A stretch of DNA of 64,000 nt from Hypomesus transpacificus (lineage: Eukaryota > Chordata > Actinopteri > Osmeriformes > Osmeridae), in assembly GCF_021917145.1 (NCBI RefSeq), contig NC_061074.1, positions 13,807,772 to 13,871,771 of the forward strand. The letters run 5' to 3'. The translations under genes were made by a program, and so were the position numbers. Position 1 is the first letter of the stretch, and the number at the start of each line of letters is the position of its first letter. The notes under the pieces are model-generated. The model saw only the letters and a list, made by a program, of their open reading frames with translations. It was not told the DNA's origin and did not search any database. This document shows, in pieces, positions 50,783 through 63,991 of the stretch.

Positions 50783-52253
50783 TTCTGCGACAAAAATAAC
50801 ACCAACATCCTAATCTGACTCGCAAAGAAGGTTGTAAAGAGTTTTGAAGTGATGGACCAATGCATTCGTGCAGGCTTGTCCTCTTTTGTAACAGTATCGA
50901 TAAAGCGTTGTCTTAACCAGAAGAAATAGGTTTAAGGTTAGTTACATGAATACATGTTTTTGCTGCGGGACGTTCAGTGCTCTCTAGTGCCATGCTGTGT
51001 CCTGGAGTGTAAACGATATTGCAATGAAAATACAATACTGGACAATAAAGCCGTTGCTAATATTTATATGAATGGTATACTTAGGCTATTTAATAATAGA
51101 GTACTAATTACTTATCGTTGTCATGTTTACTTATGATACTTAATTGACTCATGTAATATACAAAGTTAACACGTTTATCACAGAATTTTCCACTAGGTGG
51201 GGATGTCATCAAGACTTTTCCTTACCATTTAACTAATTCTGAAAATATTTGGAGCTGACTCTCTCCTGACCTGATTAAGGTATTCCAAAGGAACATTATG
51301 TACTTTCAAAAAGATGGACAGATCATGATGCCTTTGGAATGGTAAATAGGGAGAAATAACAAGCAGCCAAATCTTTATTATAGCCTACATTATCTGTTGT
51401 TGTCAGCTATCCAAGTCAGGTCTTCAATATGTGTCCATAATGAGTTTTTCATGTTGTCTTCAGCTCTTTTTAGAACTGGTCCTTTTGTGTATGCATGGGG
51501 CCTAGACGTTCCCCTGCATAGCCCAGGGCTGTTGATTTAAACCCTCATATCATTCTTCAGATACCTTTGACATTGCATTACCCAACAGCCTGTGTGCTGC
51601 ATCTGTCGAAGCAAGCGGTAAGAATTCCTCTGTCTCTACCCATATGGCTTGTTATATAAAAAACCCTGTGTGCCCTGTCCAAAGATCAGGATGAATCAAC
51701 ACACATGCAGATATTCTCAGGTTTCCAAGGGGCTGGAGGGAGCAGATTGCAGACAAGAAATCTGCATAATTTCAGATCCAATCAAATAATAAACAACAAT
51801 GAAGTGCTCATAAGAAACTATAATGAGCAAAATCCATAATCCTGAGGTATATCTACATATCATGGCTTAGGCAGTAATGACTGAATATGTATCCCTATTC
51901 CTGTTCACTCATATAAACAGTGCATTTCATTCTTCACTTTCTCAAGAATAAATGTATCAGGATAATCTGTGACTAACAACATGATAATGTTGGTCAGGTA
52001 TCCCCGGCTCTCTGACTGGTTGGATGCTGGTCTTCTGTGAAGGAGGACAATTAGGATGAGTGGAGGCCCTGTGAGTGCATGTAAATGAGACGAAGCTGTC
52101 AATCACACTGCTTTGAATCCAGTCCTTTCTGTTTATGTTTGCTCGTCCATTTATTGGATGACAATTTCCAGGGCTTCTCTCATGAGTCTCAGTGTTCAGT
52201 CTTTGCCAGAGGGGCAATATTTGGACAGGGATGGTTGCTGTGACTGTATTTGT

Positions 52254-52255
52254 TA

Positions 52256-52335
<80 letters not shown>
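52254..52335. repeat. (CT)n microsatellite
   Basis: About 80 bp of nearly pure CT dinucleotides with two TTT interruptions. Confidence 0.95.
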
Positions 52336-52338
<3 letters not shown>

Positions 52339-55109
52339 GTCGCCCCTCTTTCTATTTTGTAATGTTTTTGACAATGTAGAACGGCTATTTGTTATTTTCT
52401 CTTTCTCCGTTTGCCACTAATGTATTCCATCCCCATCATTGTTACCCCTCCAGCCCTCCCCACAGACCTCCCTGGTGACACCCTCCCATCCTTCCATCAA
52501 CCAGAGGTGTGCTGGGACTAAGGGGGCCCAGTTGGTGGGTAGAGCAGCGTTTCATTCGGATTTCACACTGGAACTATATCTAACAGGATGACAGATTTAC
52601 TCCCCCACACACACACTGTTCCATGGTAGATGAGACTGGAGAGGAGTAAGTAATGTTACCTTCAATGAAATATATATATGCATCCATTACTGTAAACTTG
52701 CTATGTATGGTTGTAATCTTGTTATGTGCATAATACATTGGAACAATTCTTGGAGTTTTGGAATAATATATGTATTGTTCAAGCATGTATTTTGTTTTAG
52801 AGAGAAAATGCATGTTTGTATGAATGTGCCTCCATCTGTCTTTCTTTGCACTGCTAGCAGACAGCAGGATCTGGCTGGGGTCACTAACGTCTTCTAGGAA
52901 AAGGTGTGTGTGTGTGTGTGTGTGAAAGAGCAGAGCTCAGGTGCAGAGGAGACACCATCTCCTTACAGAGAGTGAACAGTAGAGAGTGCAGATCAAGTAC
53001 CTTCGATTTGATTTTCATATAAGAAAGTGGTGCCTTTTGAAAAACATCCATATTTCAAGTCATGGTTTTAACAACAGCCAAGACAGCGAGGAAGGGCATT
53101 CTTTTGTCAAATAATACACAAACGATAACATTGTTTGTAATCTGTAATAATTAACTTTTGGCTTTTTTGGTTTGATAATAATGCTGTTACACTTTGTGAC
53201 AGTGTATCAGTGGAGCCAGGCTGTGACACAGGAAACTGTATTCAGACTGTGTAGTCAAGCAGCTGCCCAAGGTACTCACTGCTCCCTGATTGGTTTGAAA
53301 GTTGAGACAATGGGACAGGACAGGTGTTGGGACAACTGTTCAGCCGCTGGGTACTGTATGCTCCATCTCACACATGGTCAACTTCAATGCCTCTCTCACA
53401 GCGTTGTCAGAAAGCTGTCTTTGACATTGTCTGCTATGAGTCGCTACGGACACAATATTATCTATGCTTGTAAAACAGACCATTAGGAACTTTTCCTCTG
53501 CTCACCTGCCATGCTAACTAAAGGGAACTGTATATACTTATGTCACCACGGAAATACAGTGTAATACATTCATATCTCTCTTGACTGTTTGCCTCAGAAG
53601 TCACCTTGTGTCACGGCAAAGGTTAGTGTACACAGCTCTCAGACAGGCGGTGTGCCGCCAGTGTTTAGTGTTGATAAGCAGTCTCCATTGCCAAATAGAC
53701 ACACTTTACTACATGCAGCCAGTTTGGTTGTGGTATCACAAAATACAATCTTTGTGTATTTGCATACTATAAATTATAAGATTAAAATGGCACAAAATGT
53801 TTAAGTCAATAATAAAAGCAGTCAATGATGCATACAGTATACTTAAAGGTCGAAATTAGAGGGTAGTCTACGTGGACTGGCAAAGATGGATTTGATTTAG
53901 ACTGTCCCAGTGTAAAGAGCATGGTGCTAAATGACCCTGTCGTCTGTGGCGTGTTGTTTCACGTTCCTGGAAAAGTGTTTGCAGCTGGACCTGTTCAGGC
54001 GGAGATGAGGGTGAGGGGTGTGGGGCATGCATCAGGCTGTGTGCGTTCCTACATACAGTACCTGTCAATTACTCAGACATCACCGCATAATGCCCCATGC
54101 CCTCCTTTTTGGCTTTTGTGTCTCAGAGCGGAAGGAATTTTCGATTTCACTACAAGCGTTGGCAGCGCATGTTACAGCAGGTGAGGACAGGACTTGTTCA
54201 GGTGAATTAATTTGTAGCTTGAGAGTAATGACTCAGTTTCACTGGAAAGGACCTGCGTTCTGTCTTGAACGTGTCATGTCACATGACCAACGTAGCCACT
54301 CACACTTGCTGCACCTCTGACCTGGCACACCAGTTCAGTAACCATGGTTAATTCTGACACAGAGTACACCAGTCCTGACATGGGGTACACCAGTCATGTG
54401 ACCACGGTTACTGATGAAAATATGGTAGTGTTTTGCGACAGAAGGAACAAACATACTGTACAGCTATACTAAAATATGTATGTATTTATTATTTTACTCC
54501 CAGCAGCTGCTGGTTGCCACACATTCTCCAAGGTGTCATGGAAATACATACAATTCCAATTTATTCACCATAGTATGCCATCCCAGAGGACACCTAGACA
54601 CTGCATGTCTCTCCTCACATCATCGTTATGATGCAAATCCTTAGTCAGACAGTGAACAGGATGTCCCATACAAACAGCCTTGTTGATATGTGGAAACGAG
54701 AAACATAAAGTATTTTAATTTGACTCCAGAATATTTTGTATTTGCCTATAAATATGCTGAGAAACTACATTATGAGGAGAGGTTGAGTTTCATGGTCCAC
54801 TGACAGAACTGATCACTGTAGAGAGAAGAAAATGTGAAGCATCTGTACACAGGCTGTGGAATGTTGGAGGAGAATTGAATAGGAACTAGAATATTAAGTT
54901 AAACAATGGTATTGCTGGAATGTTCCACAAATATGCTAATTTCAACTGGTGGTATTTTTTTTCCTCTCTGTCCTTGGGTAGTGTAAATATTGTTCGAGTT
55001 GTGTAAGAGTATATTTCGAAATGGAGGGGCTGTATATTATCTTGTTTTGCATATAGCTGTCCTATGTGACTGATTTACAGCCTATAGGTTTTAATTGGTT
55101 AACCGTCAT

Positions 55110-55111
55110 CC

Positions 55112-55183
<72 letters not shown>
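55110..55183. repeat. (CT)n microsatellite
   Basis: About 70 bp of pure CT/TC dinucleotide repeat, longer without interruption than the one near 52.3 kb. Confidence 0.95.
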
Positions 55184-55184
<1 letters not shown>

Positions 55185-58100
55185 ACATTTATCAACAGCA
55201 TGTTTGTTCCACCAAACAGCCACATATTCCACCACACAGCGGGCTGTTCACGGTCCCTGCTGCTTGTATCTCACTGTGAAGCATGAAGACCACAGGCATG
55301 TCACAGGTCTGACAGCCCCACTGATAGCACTGATAATGAAGAGCAACAGTCAACTGACAGGGCACACACAGACACACAGACTGACAGAGTTACTCCTCAC
55401 ACCAGAGCAGGAGGAGTGCGCTTAAGGGCCCATTTTTGTCTGGGAGTATCTTGCAGAAGCTTGTATTAGTAGTTTGCCTGTTTAAATACTTAGTATTTGT
55501 AATAGGTCAAAACAAACTACTAAATGAAAGCGCTGGTCTCAGTGGTATGACGACAGTGAAGGAGGACAAACACAGAACAGAGAGAGGTTGATCACTCAAG
55601 AGCCCAGACTGTAGACTGGGGAGTTGATTATGAATGCTCAGAGACAGATTTGACCTATTGAGTTAGTGGCTCCTTATTGCCATGGGGATTGCAATTCATC
55701 TGTGATTGGGTGAGGACCTCTGTCAATCTCAACTCCAGACTCCCCCTGTATGGAGAGTGGTTTTGAGGGGTATTCTGCTTTTAGCTATTTAAACGTGGTT
55801 ATTGATGTTGGATACTGTGGATACTGATGTTGATGTTGTTCTCTCACTGGCTGAGCATCCTTGGTCTGGGGCTGGTATGCTAGCCATTAATGTATTTGGT
55901 TGTCTTTGGCAGCTTTTAAAAATGCTCAGACTCTCTGACTTCACATAGCTGCCATAGCAGTCTCTGGTTTCAGGAAACTGCTCAAATCACCATTAAATCA
56001 ACAATACCCCCCCATCACTGTAACCAAATACAGATTGTTTCTAGCTTGTTGCTTCACCGTCCAGATCTGATATTTTGGGCATTATTTTAAAGAACAAATC
56101 TGTCAATTGACTTAGATCATCCTTTATTCACAAGGCTGGGGAACTGCCTGCTTGCTTTGCTGAGGAGCTATGTATAGAGATGATGTAACTTGAATGAACC
56201 CTCTTGCTAGTTATGGGGTATTTCTATAGGCTGGTGTCAGTCCCATTGGTCTTTCCAGGTCAGGACCCTCAGACGTCAGCTCTAGGTCTCAACCAAGGCT
56301 GTTTTCGACAGGGCAGAAAGTGTTCCCCAGGTTGGTTTGAGAGAACAGCCAGCCGTGGTTGAGATGAAGGGTTCCCACTCTTTACCTCAGAAGACCTGAG
56401 GGCATTGGCACAGTGAATACATAGAAATACCTTTCCTATTCAGAATGATTCTATTGTTGTTGAATCGATGTTCTGTCGGTCTTATTTAACAATAACAGAT
56501 TAATGTTTTAATGTATCATGTAATGTACGTAGTGTAAAGGAAAGGGCTTAACAGCTGTTAAAAAAGGATTATATTGTTGACAGAAAGATTTCTCAGGGAG
56601 GATTTCTAAGTATTTTAGAGGATAGTCTGCCCCTTCTCACTCCCTGGCTGGAGGTCAATCAGAGTCCATACAGTGATTTGTGGTCATGACTTTATGGGAT
56701 CAGGCACACTGGGGAGAGTGGATGAATGAATGCAGTGCTGTGTGGTGTGAAGTCCAGGGGGTTTAGAGTGTGAACTGGCATTCCCTTTTCTGCTGCCCTA
56801 TCAGGGAGCTCCAGATTAACGTAAACAACAGACCCTTGACCAATAGGCAGGCAGCTCCTCAGGCGTACCCCTCTCACGTGTCACGCTGTTTAGTCTTCAC
56901 ACTCATCCCTCACTTTCACTCACCCACATGGCATGGACTCAGACCTCTCTCTCTCCCTCCCTCCTTCTTTCTTTATCTTTCCCTCCCTGCCCCCCTCTTT
57001 CTATCTCTCTTTCTCTCTACCTCCCTGAATATTTATCTCATGCTGGGCTATGAGGAAACTTCTATTTACCCAAGAATGTTTGACTGTAGTTGTTAAGTCA
57101 GAGGGGAGACTTTCTTCCTTTGATAGTTCAGTGTCACACAGAGACACTCTCAGTGACTCCTGTCAATCATTACAATACAAGTAGAAGAACGACAGTGTAT
57201 ATAGTTTCTCTTTATTCATCTATGTTAACATAACTTTACAAGAGAAAACATTCAACATACATACCTAGTTTTTGCCTTAGTATAATTATTTTATTTTTTT
57301 TTCACAAAATAGTATATTTGTGGCCTTGCTTTACTGTATAGGAATTGAGAACAGTGATATTTTGTAGTAAATGCTCTGAGCCTGTTTGTTGTTACTGGTT
57401 ATGCTTCTAATACTGTGTGATCAGACATTCCCTGTAAGGATGTTATAACACCACCACAGGACCAACACTGCCTTGTTCTCCTATTTTCCTATTGCCCCTC
57501 TTCTCTTTCCACTCTGTACACCTCTCCCTCCCCCGCGGTCTCTCTCTTTCATTCTCCATATCACTTCTCTCCTCCCCTTTTCATCTCCCACACACATACA
57601 CAATCTCCGTGCTCGTCGGCATATTCTAAATGTCTTAGCCCTCTAGAGCCTCTAGCTACAGCACCTTTGGGCAATGTGGAAGAACTGAGATTACAGACTT
57701 GTTCTTCAGAACAGTTTCACACACGTTGCTTTGGATTAGAGCATCTGTTTTTTGATGTTGAGTTTCTGATAGAGTTTAAACGAGCACTCCTTTCTCCACA
57801 CCGGTATTGTGCCATGATTGTAGAATCAGTGTTTGGACAACACAACAGACAACCTTTCTTCATCTAAATGGTATGTTGTATAAATCTTCATTTGATTATC
57901 TTCTCACTCGTAACTTTCAGTTTACACTGGGTAAATGTTGGCTGGTAGCTACCTATTCAATAATCGTTGTCAGTTCAAATGAGCAGAATAGATCAGGCAT
58001 CTATTCTTAAAGTTAACTTTTATTATCAAAGTTGTCAATACAATGATGAGAAATACTTAAATAGATATATGGTCCATGGTGAATCTGTTCTACACACACA

Positions 58101-58577
58101 GTAGTGTGTACAAAATCTGAATTTAAAGCATTTTTCAAGGATTAAAAAGGATATAAAGCATCAACTCTGCATGTGGAACTGTGACTTCCTCTGTTTAAAC
58201 GGGGTCTGTATTCATATGAGAAGAAGGAGGCCTCATTCACAGTTGCTGTCAAAGAGGGGTTTCTAGGAAGGTCTAATCTCTTGCCTTCATCTGCCATAAC
58301 CCATGCGTCACTCTTCTGAAACTGGGGGGTCCTCTGGTATGTGTGTGGATGTATATGTGTGTGAGTGCATGTGTGTGTGTCCGTGTGTGTGTGAAATGTT
58401 GCAGGTTGTCAAATTGAATCCATCTTTCAAGTTGATTTATCTTTTCCCTTTAATGTCCTTTTCAACCGCAGGTTCTGACCTTCTGACCTCCACTGTGAAG
58501 GTCATGCTGAAAGGCTAACAGGGTTGTGTTCCTGCCAGACCAGGTGTGTCATTTCTCCTAATGTATGAGGCTTTGGG

Positions 58578-58621
58578 TGTGTATTTTAGTGTGTGTGTGT
58601 GAGTGTGTGTGTGTGTGTGTG
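58578..58621. repeat. (GT)n microsatellite
   Basis: Interrupted GT repeat; a related GT/TGTG-rich stretch is at 58338-58393. Confidence 0.85.
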
Positions 58622-59000
58622 AAAGGGTTCAGGGTAAGAGTAGCACCAGCTTCTTAGAACAGCAGCATGTGTTTACAGTACATGGCTCAACAGGCACCCT
58701 GATGTCCCTTAGCTGTTTCATGCTATTCAAAGGATCACTGAGAGGCAGTATCCTCCAGTGTTTATTGCTCAGGGACAAAAAGGACAAAAGATTCTTCTGG
58801 TACAATTATCACCTGCTTATTTGAAACCATCCGCTGGAGTAAAGCCTAACTTTGTATTTGGGCAAAATGATGATCATTTGTCTTTCTCTGTGTGACACAG
58901 GCAAATAGGTCAGTCCCAATGTATGTTTAGAGTTCACTGTTAATGAAGGGGTGAGTGGGATATTAACCATAGTCGACTGCAACCTATTTCTGCTCTGTAG

Positions 59001-59261
59001 AACGGTGGACTTGGTCGTAAATCACCTCCAGAGAGGAAGAGCAGGCAGATTCCTTGGTGCAGTGATGTCACTGGGATCGTGCCTGAAACAGATCCAGACT
59101 TGAGCAGAGAGACCCTGAGCCAGATGTTCAATTTCACAGCTAACTACTCGCTGGAGCGCACGCTCTCAGAGCTGCTGCGCTCGGCTGGAGTCAGACACTT
59201 TGTCATACTGTTGGTGTTGCATCGGAAGATTAGAGATGAGGATAAGCAGTTACATAGTTAG
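59001..59261 (+). other. Open exon-like segment of unknown identity
   Basis: A good acceptor (CTATTTCTGCTCTGTAG) ends at 59000. From 59001 one frame stays open for 86 codons to a TGA at 59259-59261, and the in-frame codon just before 59001 is a stop. The translated segment has compositional complexity like real protein (SRQIPWCSDVTGIVPE, then LSRETLSQMFNFTANYS). No convincing donor was found; GTCAGA near 59191 is one option. It could be an alternative upstream exon of the RhoGAP gene, a terminal exon of an unrecognised gene, or chance. I do not recognise the protein. Confidence 0.25.
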
Positions 59262-59333
59262 TTAAACTGTGCCAATTTGTTGTTGTCTTGGTATAGCTTA
59301 TTATCTCTGTTGAGCTTGATAGGTGAAGTAATT

Positions 59334-59393
59334 AAGTAAGACTTTATTTATATAGCACTTTTCATACAAGAATTGCAGCTCAAAGTGCAGAAG
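59334..59393 (+). repeat. Fragment of a common fish dispersed repeat
   Basis: The stretch TTTATTTATATAGCACTTTT followed by CAGCTCAAAGTGC resembles a repeat end found many times in teleost genomes. It is too short to classify further. Confidence 0.5.
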
Positions 59394-59437
59394 TGTCTGT
59401 TGCGTCCTGCTCATGCTGCCTTCTGATTTTTTTTCAG

Positions 59438-60547
59438 ATAATCTGCTGTTTGGTCTGTGGTTACTGTTTGGGTTATTGATCCTGAATGAAGATGGAGAAC
59501 CCTTACATGCTCCAATGGATATATGCTGTGACTGGTGACAGACTGTGAGGCGCTAACATGGAGATGGCAAGAATGGGGGATCTGGAGGGGAATCAGTCGC
59601 AGAAGCCTTCCTCTACGAGTTCTGCAGTCGCTGGCTCCTTCCTAAATGACAGCTCAACTGAGAACAGAGAAGATGCTTTCCCACTTGAGTTCTTCACCTG
59701 CGAGGCGAGGAAGCCGAACCATGACACGCCCCGGCTGGAGAGTGATGCTGAACGTGTCAATCACAACAACGTTGACCTAATAGTACCGGCGTCTTCTCTG
59801 AGGTGTGGCATGGAGGCATTCAGAAGCTCCAGGTCTCTCGCTGACCTGCTGCTCCCCGGTGACCTGATTATAAAGTCAACTCAGCACCATTGTGATAAGC
59901 TCACGGCCCCTGCTTCTCTTCTGAAGAGGGATACCGTCTTTAACGACCGTGTTCCTGTGAATTCTTCTGCGATGACTGAACTGAATCGCAGCGACTCTGG
60001 TCAGGTGGAGGATCTGTATCTAAGTTCTGTTCCTTCTGTGAAAACAGGGCCATTGAACCCAACTGAGATGTTGTCAGAAGGACCTTTCCTGAATGGCCAT
60101 GTGCAGAACGTTCTGGTCCACAGTGAGGATCCCTGCTCCATGCCTCACTTGCTGGGTCTCTGTGAAGACCACCCCCTACCTCTCTCTCTCCACTTGTCTA
60201 CCTGTGAAGACCACCCCCGACCTCTCTCTCTCCCCCTGTCTAGCTGTGAGAGATTCTGGGAGATGCCTCGCATTATCAAACACAAGCCCGGCTCCATCAC
60301 CTTTTCAGATCACACCTGCCTCTCCAGTTCGGACCAGAGCGTGGTCAATAACGACAGCTCAGACAGCAGGGAGTCTTCCTCTGAGGAGGACAATGAGATC
60401 ACCAAGCTGCCTGGGAGCAGGGAGGACCTGCTCAGTCACCTCGGTCCAGGTGGGCTGAAGAGGACCCTACCCAGCAGCCCTGTTGCAGAGCCCACTACCG
60501 GTTGCCTGTTCCTTGGATACAATGCTGAGCAGGAGACCAGCTCAGAG
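59438..60547 (+). CDS. dlc1: DLC1/STARD13-family RhoGAP, first coding exon (long isoform)
   Basis: The exon is bounded by a strong acceptor (TTTTTTTTCAG, ending 59437) and the donor GAG|GTACTG after 60547. The coding start is taken as ATG 59558 (MEMARMGDLEGN), 330 codons, phase 0 at the end; 59438-59557 is 5' UTR. The exon is serine-rich, with an acidic DSSDSRESSSEEDNEI tract and no folded domain, as expected for the N-terminal extension of long DLC1. It contains a tandem 14-residue duplication. On its own it could not be assigned; the next exon decides the family. DLC1 proteins are focal-adhesion Rho GTPase-activating proteins with SAM, RhoGAP and START domains, all of which would lie right of the window. 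Confidence 0.65.
59486..59548 (+). promoter_or_regulatory. dlc1: Upstream ORF in the dlc1 5' leader
   Basis: A 20-codon ORF starts at ATG 59486, has further in-frame ATGs, and stops at TGA 59546-59548, nine bases before the main ATG at 59558. If the spliced leader includes it, it would be expected to lower initiation at the main start. Confidence 0.45.
60161..60244 (+). repeat. dlc1: 42-bp tandem duplication within dlc1 coding exon
   Basis: Two 42-bp units (60161-60202, 60203-60244) encode CEDHPLPLSLHLST and CEDHPRPLSLPLSS. The frame is kept. Confidence 0.85.
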
Positions 60548-63500
60548 GTACTGTTTTCACCCCTTCACGTCACTCAACTCAGACACTTTCCCCACACCAA
60601 CGACATAAACCACATTGTTCAACTATTGTAAACGATATTAAGCCCAGCTATGTTTGTACTGTAGCTAATGGCAAGGCTGAGTGCTATATACATTTCATAT
60701 GTTTCATATAAGTGATACAGACTTTTCTTTAAACAGGAGTATCAGTGTTGTGGCCCTCTGGCATTTCCTGTCTGCTGGCCAGATGTCTTGGATTTTCGAG
60801 GCTGAGAATTGCTACAGTATTGGTTTACATTAGAATAAGATAAATACAGTTTTGGGAAAATGCATGGTATTTGCCCGTCATCTACAGGCTTGCTGTGTTT
60901 TGAGAGGTTGTGTATTATGTGTGATTGTGAAGGAGTGAATTAATCCAGCATATTTCCATCAGTTAAACACAGCCTTCAACGGAATGCAGACTGACTCTGC
61001 TGTCTGTCCATTCTAATAGCAGGCCTTTAGAACTACCAGAACAGTTGAAACTTGAAATCTTTCCTGTGACCTTGGTAGTAACCATCACATGACCTCAAAC
61101 TATTTTAGTTTTATAGCCCTCTTAAAATGTCTTCTGGACTTTTATGAATATGTTTACATGTGTCAGCTATATCATCTGTTGCAATGAAAGGGAACATGAC
61201 GAGTGGACATATTTGTCATTCCATTTAAGCTGAGAGAGATAACAACATACAGTAAAAAGAGGGCAAGTAGGGGCGACTCCAACTCTCCTGATAGTCTTCA
61301 CTGGAACGATGGCACAATGTTTTCCATAAGTTGTTTGAGAAGAGGGCGGAAAAACGCAGGGAATTCAGGGTACTTTCAAAAGTGAACAGGGAAGTTTCAA
61401 ACGCACTACAGGACAGTGAGGCAACCCATCTGGGTGAGATGCCAGAGTTAAATACACACAATGGCAGACAACATTAGGGTGTGTTGGATGCACACTGGGC
61501 CACTGTGAAGCTCACTTGCTGTCCCAATGCCAAGGATTAGAGCGATTCAGGATTGTATTGTCAAGGTGCCAGCAGGATAGCAGATATCATGATTTGAAGC
61601 AGCATGGAAGAGAGGAGATATGAGTTGACTATTATTGAACAATTGATGGTCATTGTCATTGCTCCCAGTCTGTTATTGTCCATCTAATTGATCTAGTATA
61701 AATCTTCCTCCCCCCCCCAAGTTAATATTTTAAGAGAATACCACTTCCAAGAATAATTTGTGCGCTGCCGTCCGAGGGGCACTTAGTGTAGCTCCTGAAA
61801 GTGACCATGTGGGGGCACCATCGCTACAGTTCTGCCTTTAGCCTTCCACCCCCTCCTCTCAGATCTATGTGTTTGGTGTGATAGCTTTTTTACAAGCAAG
61901 TTGCATCGTTCTCTGCTGATCTTGATAACTTCAGTCCACCCCACATGTTTGTAGTCGGGGGGTGTTTTTGTTGTTTATGACAGGCTAACAGTGCTGACCT
62001 ATTCCATAGTGTAGCCAGGTAGCCAATGCCCTTTCACATGACAGACTGCAGATGATCGCCCATCCTTCCATGGTGATCTCTGGCACTCTGTGGGTGGCAT
62101 GGTCTAGGCACTGAGCCCAGAGCCACTTCACTGCTCATTTCCATGTCAAAGAGGAAGTGTTGTGGTTTACAATGTGTCCAATTTGAACTGATAAAGTTAC
62201 AGTCCTCCCACATTTTGTTTCCCCAGAAGATAACATTAATGCGTTTTTCTAGAGGATTGACTCATACCAAACTTGTTGCCATGGTGGGAGGGTTTCTCAC
62301 AGTCGTTGGGGCCAGAGCAAGGATGAGATGAATCCAAGCTACTGTCTTTCTTTGCTTCAAGCCTTCCATGGAATTTGGCTCATTCCGTTCAGAGTGTCCA
62401 CATTCCAATCTCACACTTTGTGTGGATGTCATTAGAAAAAGAAGAAGCTATTCTGATTTAGTTTTGGTATACAGTTGTAGTTCCTGCCTTGAAATACACA
62501 GGGTATCAGTCTGGGTTTGGCCTGGGGATGAGGGCATTATTCGGACATCTTGAAATAAACACAAATGTATACAGCTTGTAAACAAGTTTCTGGCAAATAT
62601 AAATGCTCGTAAAAGAAGTAATCTTTTCAGCAAAGTTTCTTTTAAAATGTCTTAACCAGACCCTTGCAGACTGTGCGGCATAAACACATGTATCCTGATG
62701 TCCTAACCAGGAGGCCCTGTGGTCCAGGCAGTACCAGGAGGTGTAGGAGAGCTTGGAAGCGGCTTTCCCCTCTCTCTGTGACCCCAGACCACCCCCAGCC
62801 TTCAGACCCCATGAAAGGTCAGAAGGGGCTAGCTCAGATTTAGGTCATTCCTCAGGGATTGAAGAGAGAGAGTGGCTTTCCCCTTACGTGGGGTCAGTCA
62901 GCTGACCCTGCATTGGTGATGGAGGGAGGGGCCATCTGGTCTGCTTATATAGATACACTTCTTGCTTATGACTTAGCTGCCTCAAGGTATAAACATTACA
63001 CCAGTTACCATATAGGGCTCTAGCCTTCCTATAGTGACCAGGATTATTCTCAGCGGCTCACTTATCAGCACCATAGGTCCACTAATAGAGATGACGCCCT
63101 TCAATAGAATGATTGGGTTTGAATAAGCGTAAGCTTTGATGCGGAGAGGAGCAAGTGCTTGGGGCCGGGGTTTCAACAGTCACATTCAGAAAAGAACGCC
63201 AGTAAAAAATGGATGAAAAAAAAAAAATGGGAAATGGATGAAAGGCCTTGTTGATATCATGTCTGTAAGTCTATGTAAGTTACTGTACATAAACACACAT
63301 ACACACACACAAACTCACACATATACACCACTATTCTAGTTCTTCCTTCCCCACACACTACTCCGATAATGGGGCGACCAACCATGACATAATTGATGTC
63401 TTGGTGACTGAGGCACTTCCTACTAATTTATGAGGTGAATGTTCAGATCCTTAAACACAGCTCACGTCTGTGTGGATGCTCTATTTATACCCTGAGCAGA

Positions 63501-63847
63501 CTGGGGGGCAGGGAGTACCAATGTGCTGTGTATGGTACACATGCCTGGAGTCCCCTCCTTTTGTGTTGCTATGGAACCACGGGCGGCAGGTGAAGCTATC
63601 ACATTTCCGTCTGTGGCCGCAAAGCTTTTCTGGTGTCCGCTATTTGTAACGCACTTCACTGCTTTGGTTGAACAACTCTAAAGTTTAAACTATAATCAGT
63701 CTGACAGTCGAAACCTTTGAATGCTCAGTGCTCTCTCACACTCTCTCTAGTCCAGACGTATTGACACTGACACATTTCTGTACAGTAAAACCTGAACAAC
63801 TGATTCTCCTTCTATGCAGTTGTAAAACACCTGACTTCCCCCTACAG
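60548..63847 (+). other. dlc1: Large intron of dlc1, no other gene seen
   Basis: 3.3 kb between the two RhoGAP exons. It contains a poly-C run near 61710, poly-A at 63217 and a (CA)-rich stretch at about 63290-63320. No coding segment could be supported. Confidence 0.5.
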
Positions 63848-63991
63848 GAGTGTCCAGCTGTCCAGTCCCCCTGGTCTGAGTGTATGAAAAAGCTGATGAG
63901 CAAACTGGACCAGCTCAACCTGGACATAGAGGATGCCCTAAGCACTAGCCCCTCCCCCTCGGGCACGCCCGGCACCGCCCGCAAGCTGCAG
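63848..63991 (+). CDS. dlc1: DLC1/STARD13-family RhoGAP, second coding exon
   Basis: A 144-nt exon, phase 0 at both ends, with acceptor CCCCCTACAG and donor CAG|GTGAGG. It encodes MSKLDQLNLDIEDALSTSPS followed by PSGTPGTARK. This matches the segment before the SAM domain in the long human DLC1 isoform, which I recall as KLDQLDQDIENALSTS then SPSGTP. I do not recall this segment in STARD13 or STARD8, so dlc1 is preferred. The neighbouring trmt9b supports that. Position next to the brca2 block would instead predict STARD13. Confidence 0.7.

Larger units (their letters stand above)
50783..59000. other. Long intergenic region, no gene supported
   Basis: 8.2 kb lies between the 5' end of the deacetylase gene and the RhoGAP locus. 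It presumably holds the deacetylase promoter just right of 50783 and upstream or first-intron sequence of the RhoGAP gene. It contains (CT)n tracts, a (GT)n run near 52903, pyrimidine-rich stretches at 56940-57020 and 57480-57580, and an imperfect hairpin at 56266-56402. I see no open frame with coding character or splice context in it. Confidence 0.45.

Noticed and set aside
51282..51340. Short inverted repeat ATTCCAAAGG / CCTTTGGAAT
   Set aside because: A 10-bp stem with a 39-nt loop is expected by chance in a region this long.
52113..52379. Ser/Leu and Arg/Glu repeat proteins on both strands
   Set aside because: They are translations of the (CT)n microsatellite.
55066..55425. 119-codon frame with Ser-Leu repeats
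   Set aside because: Mostly the second (CT)n microsatellite.
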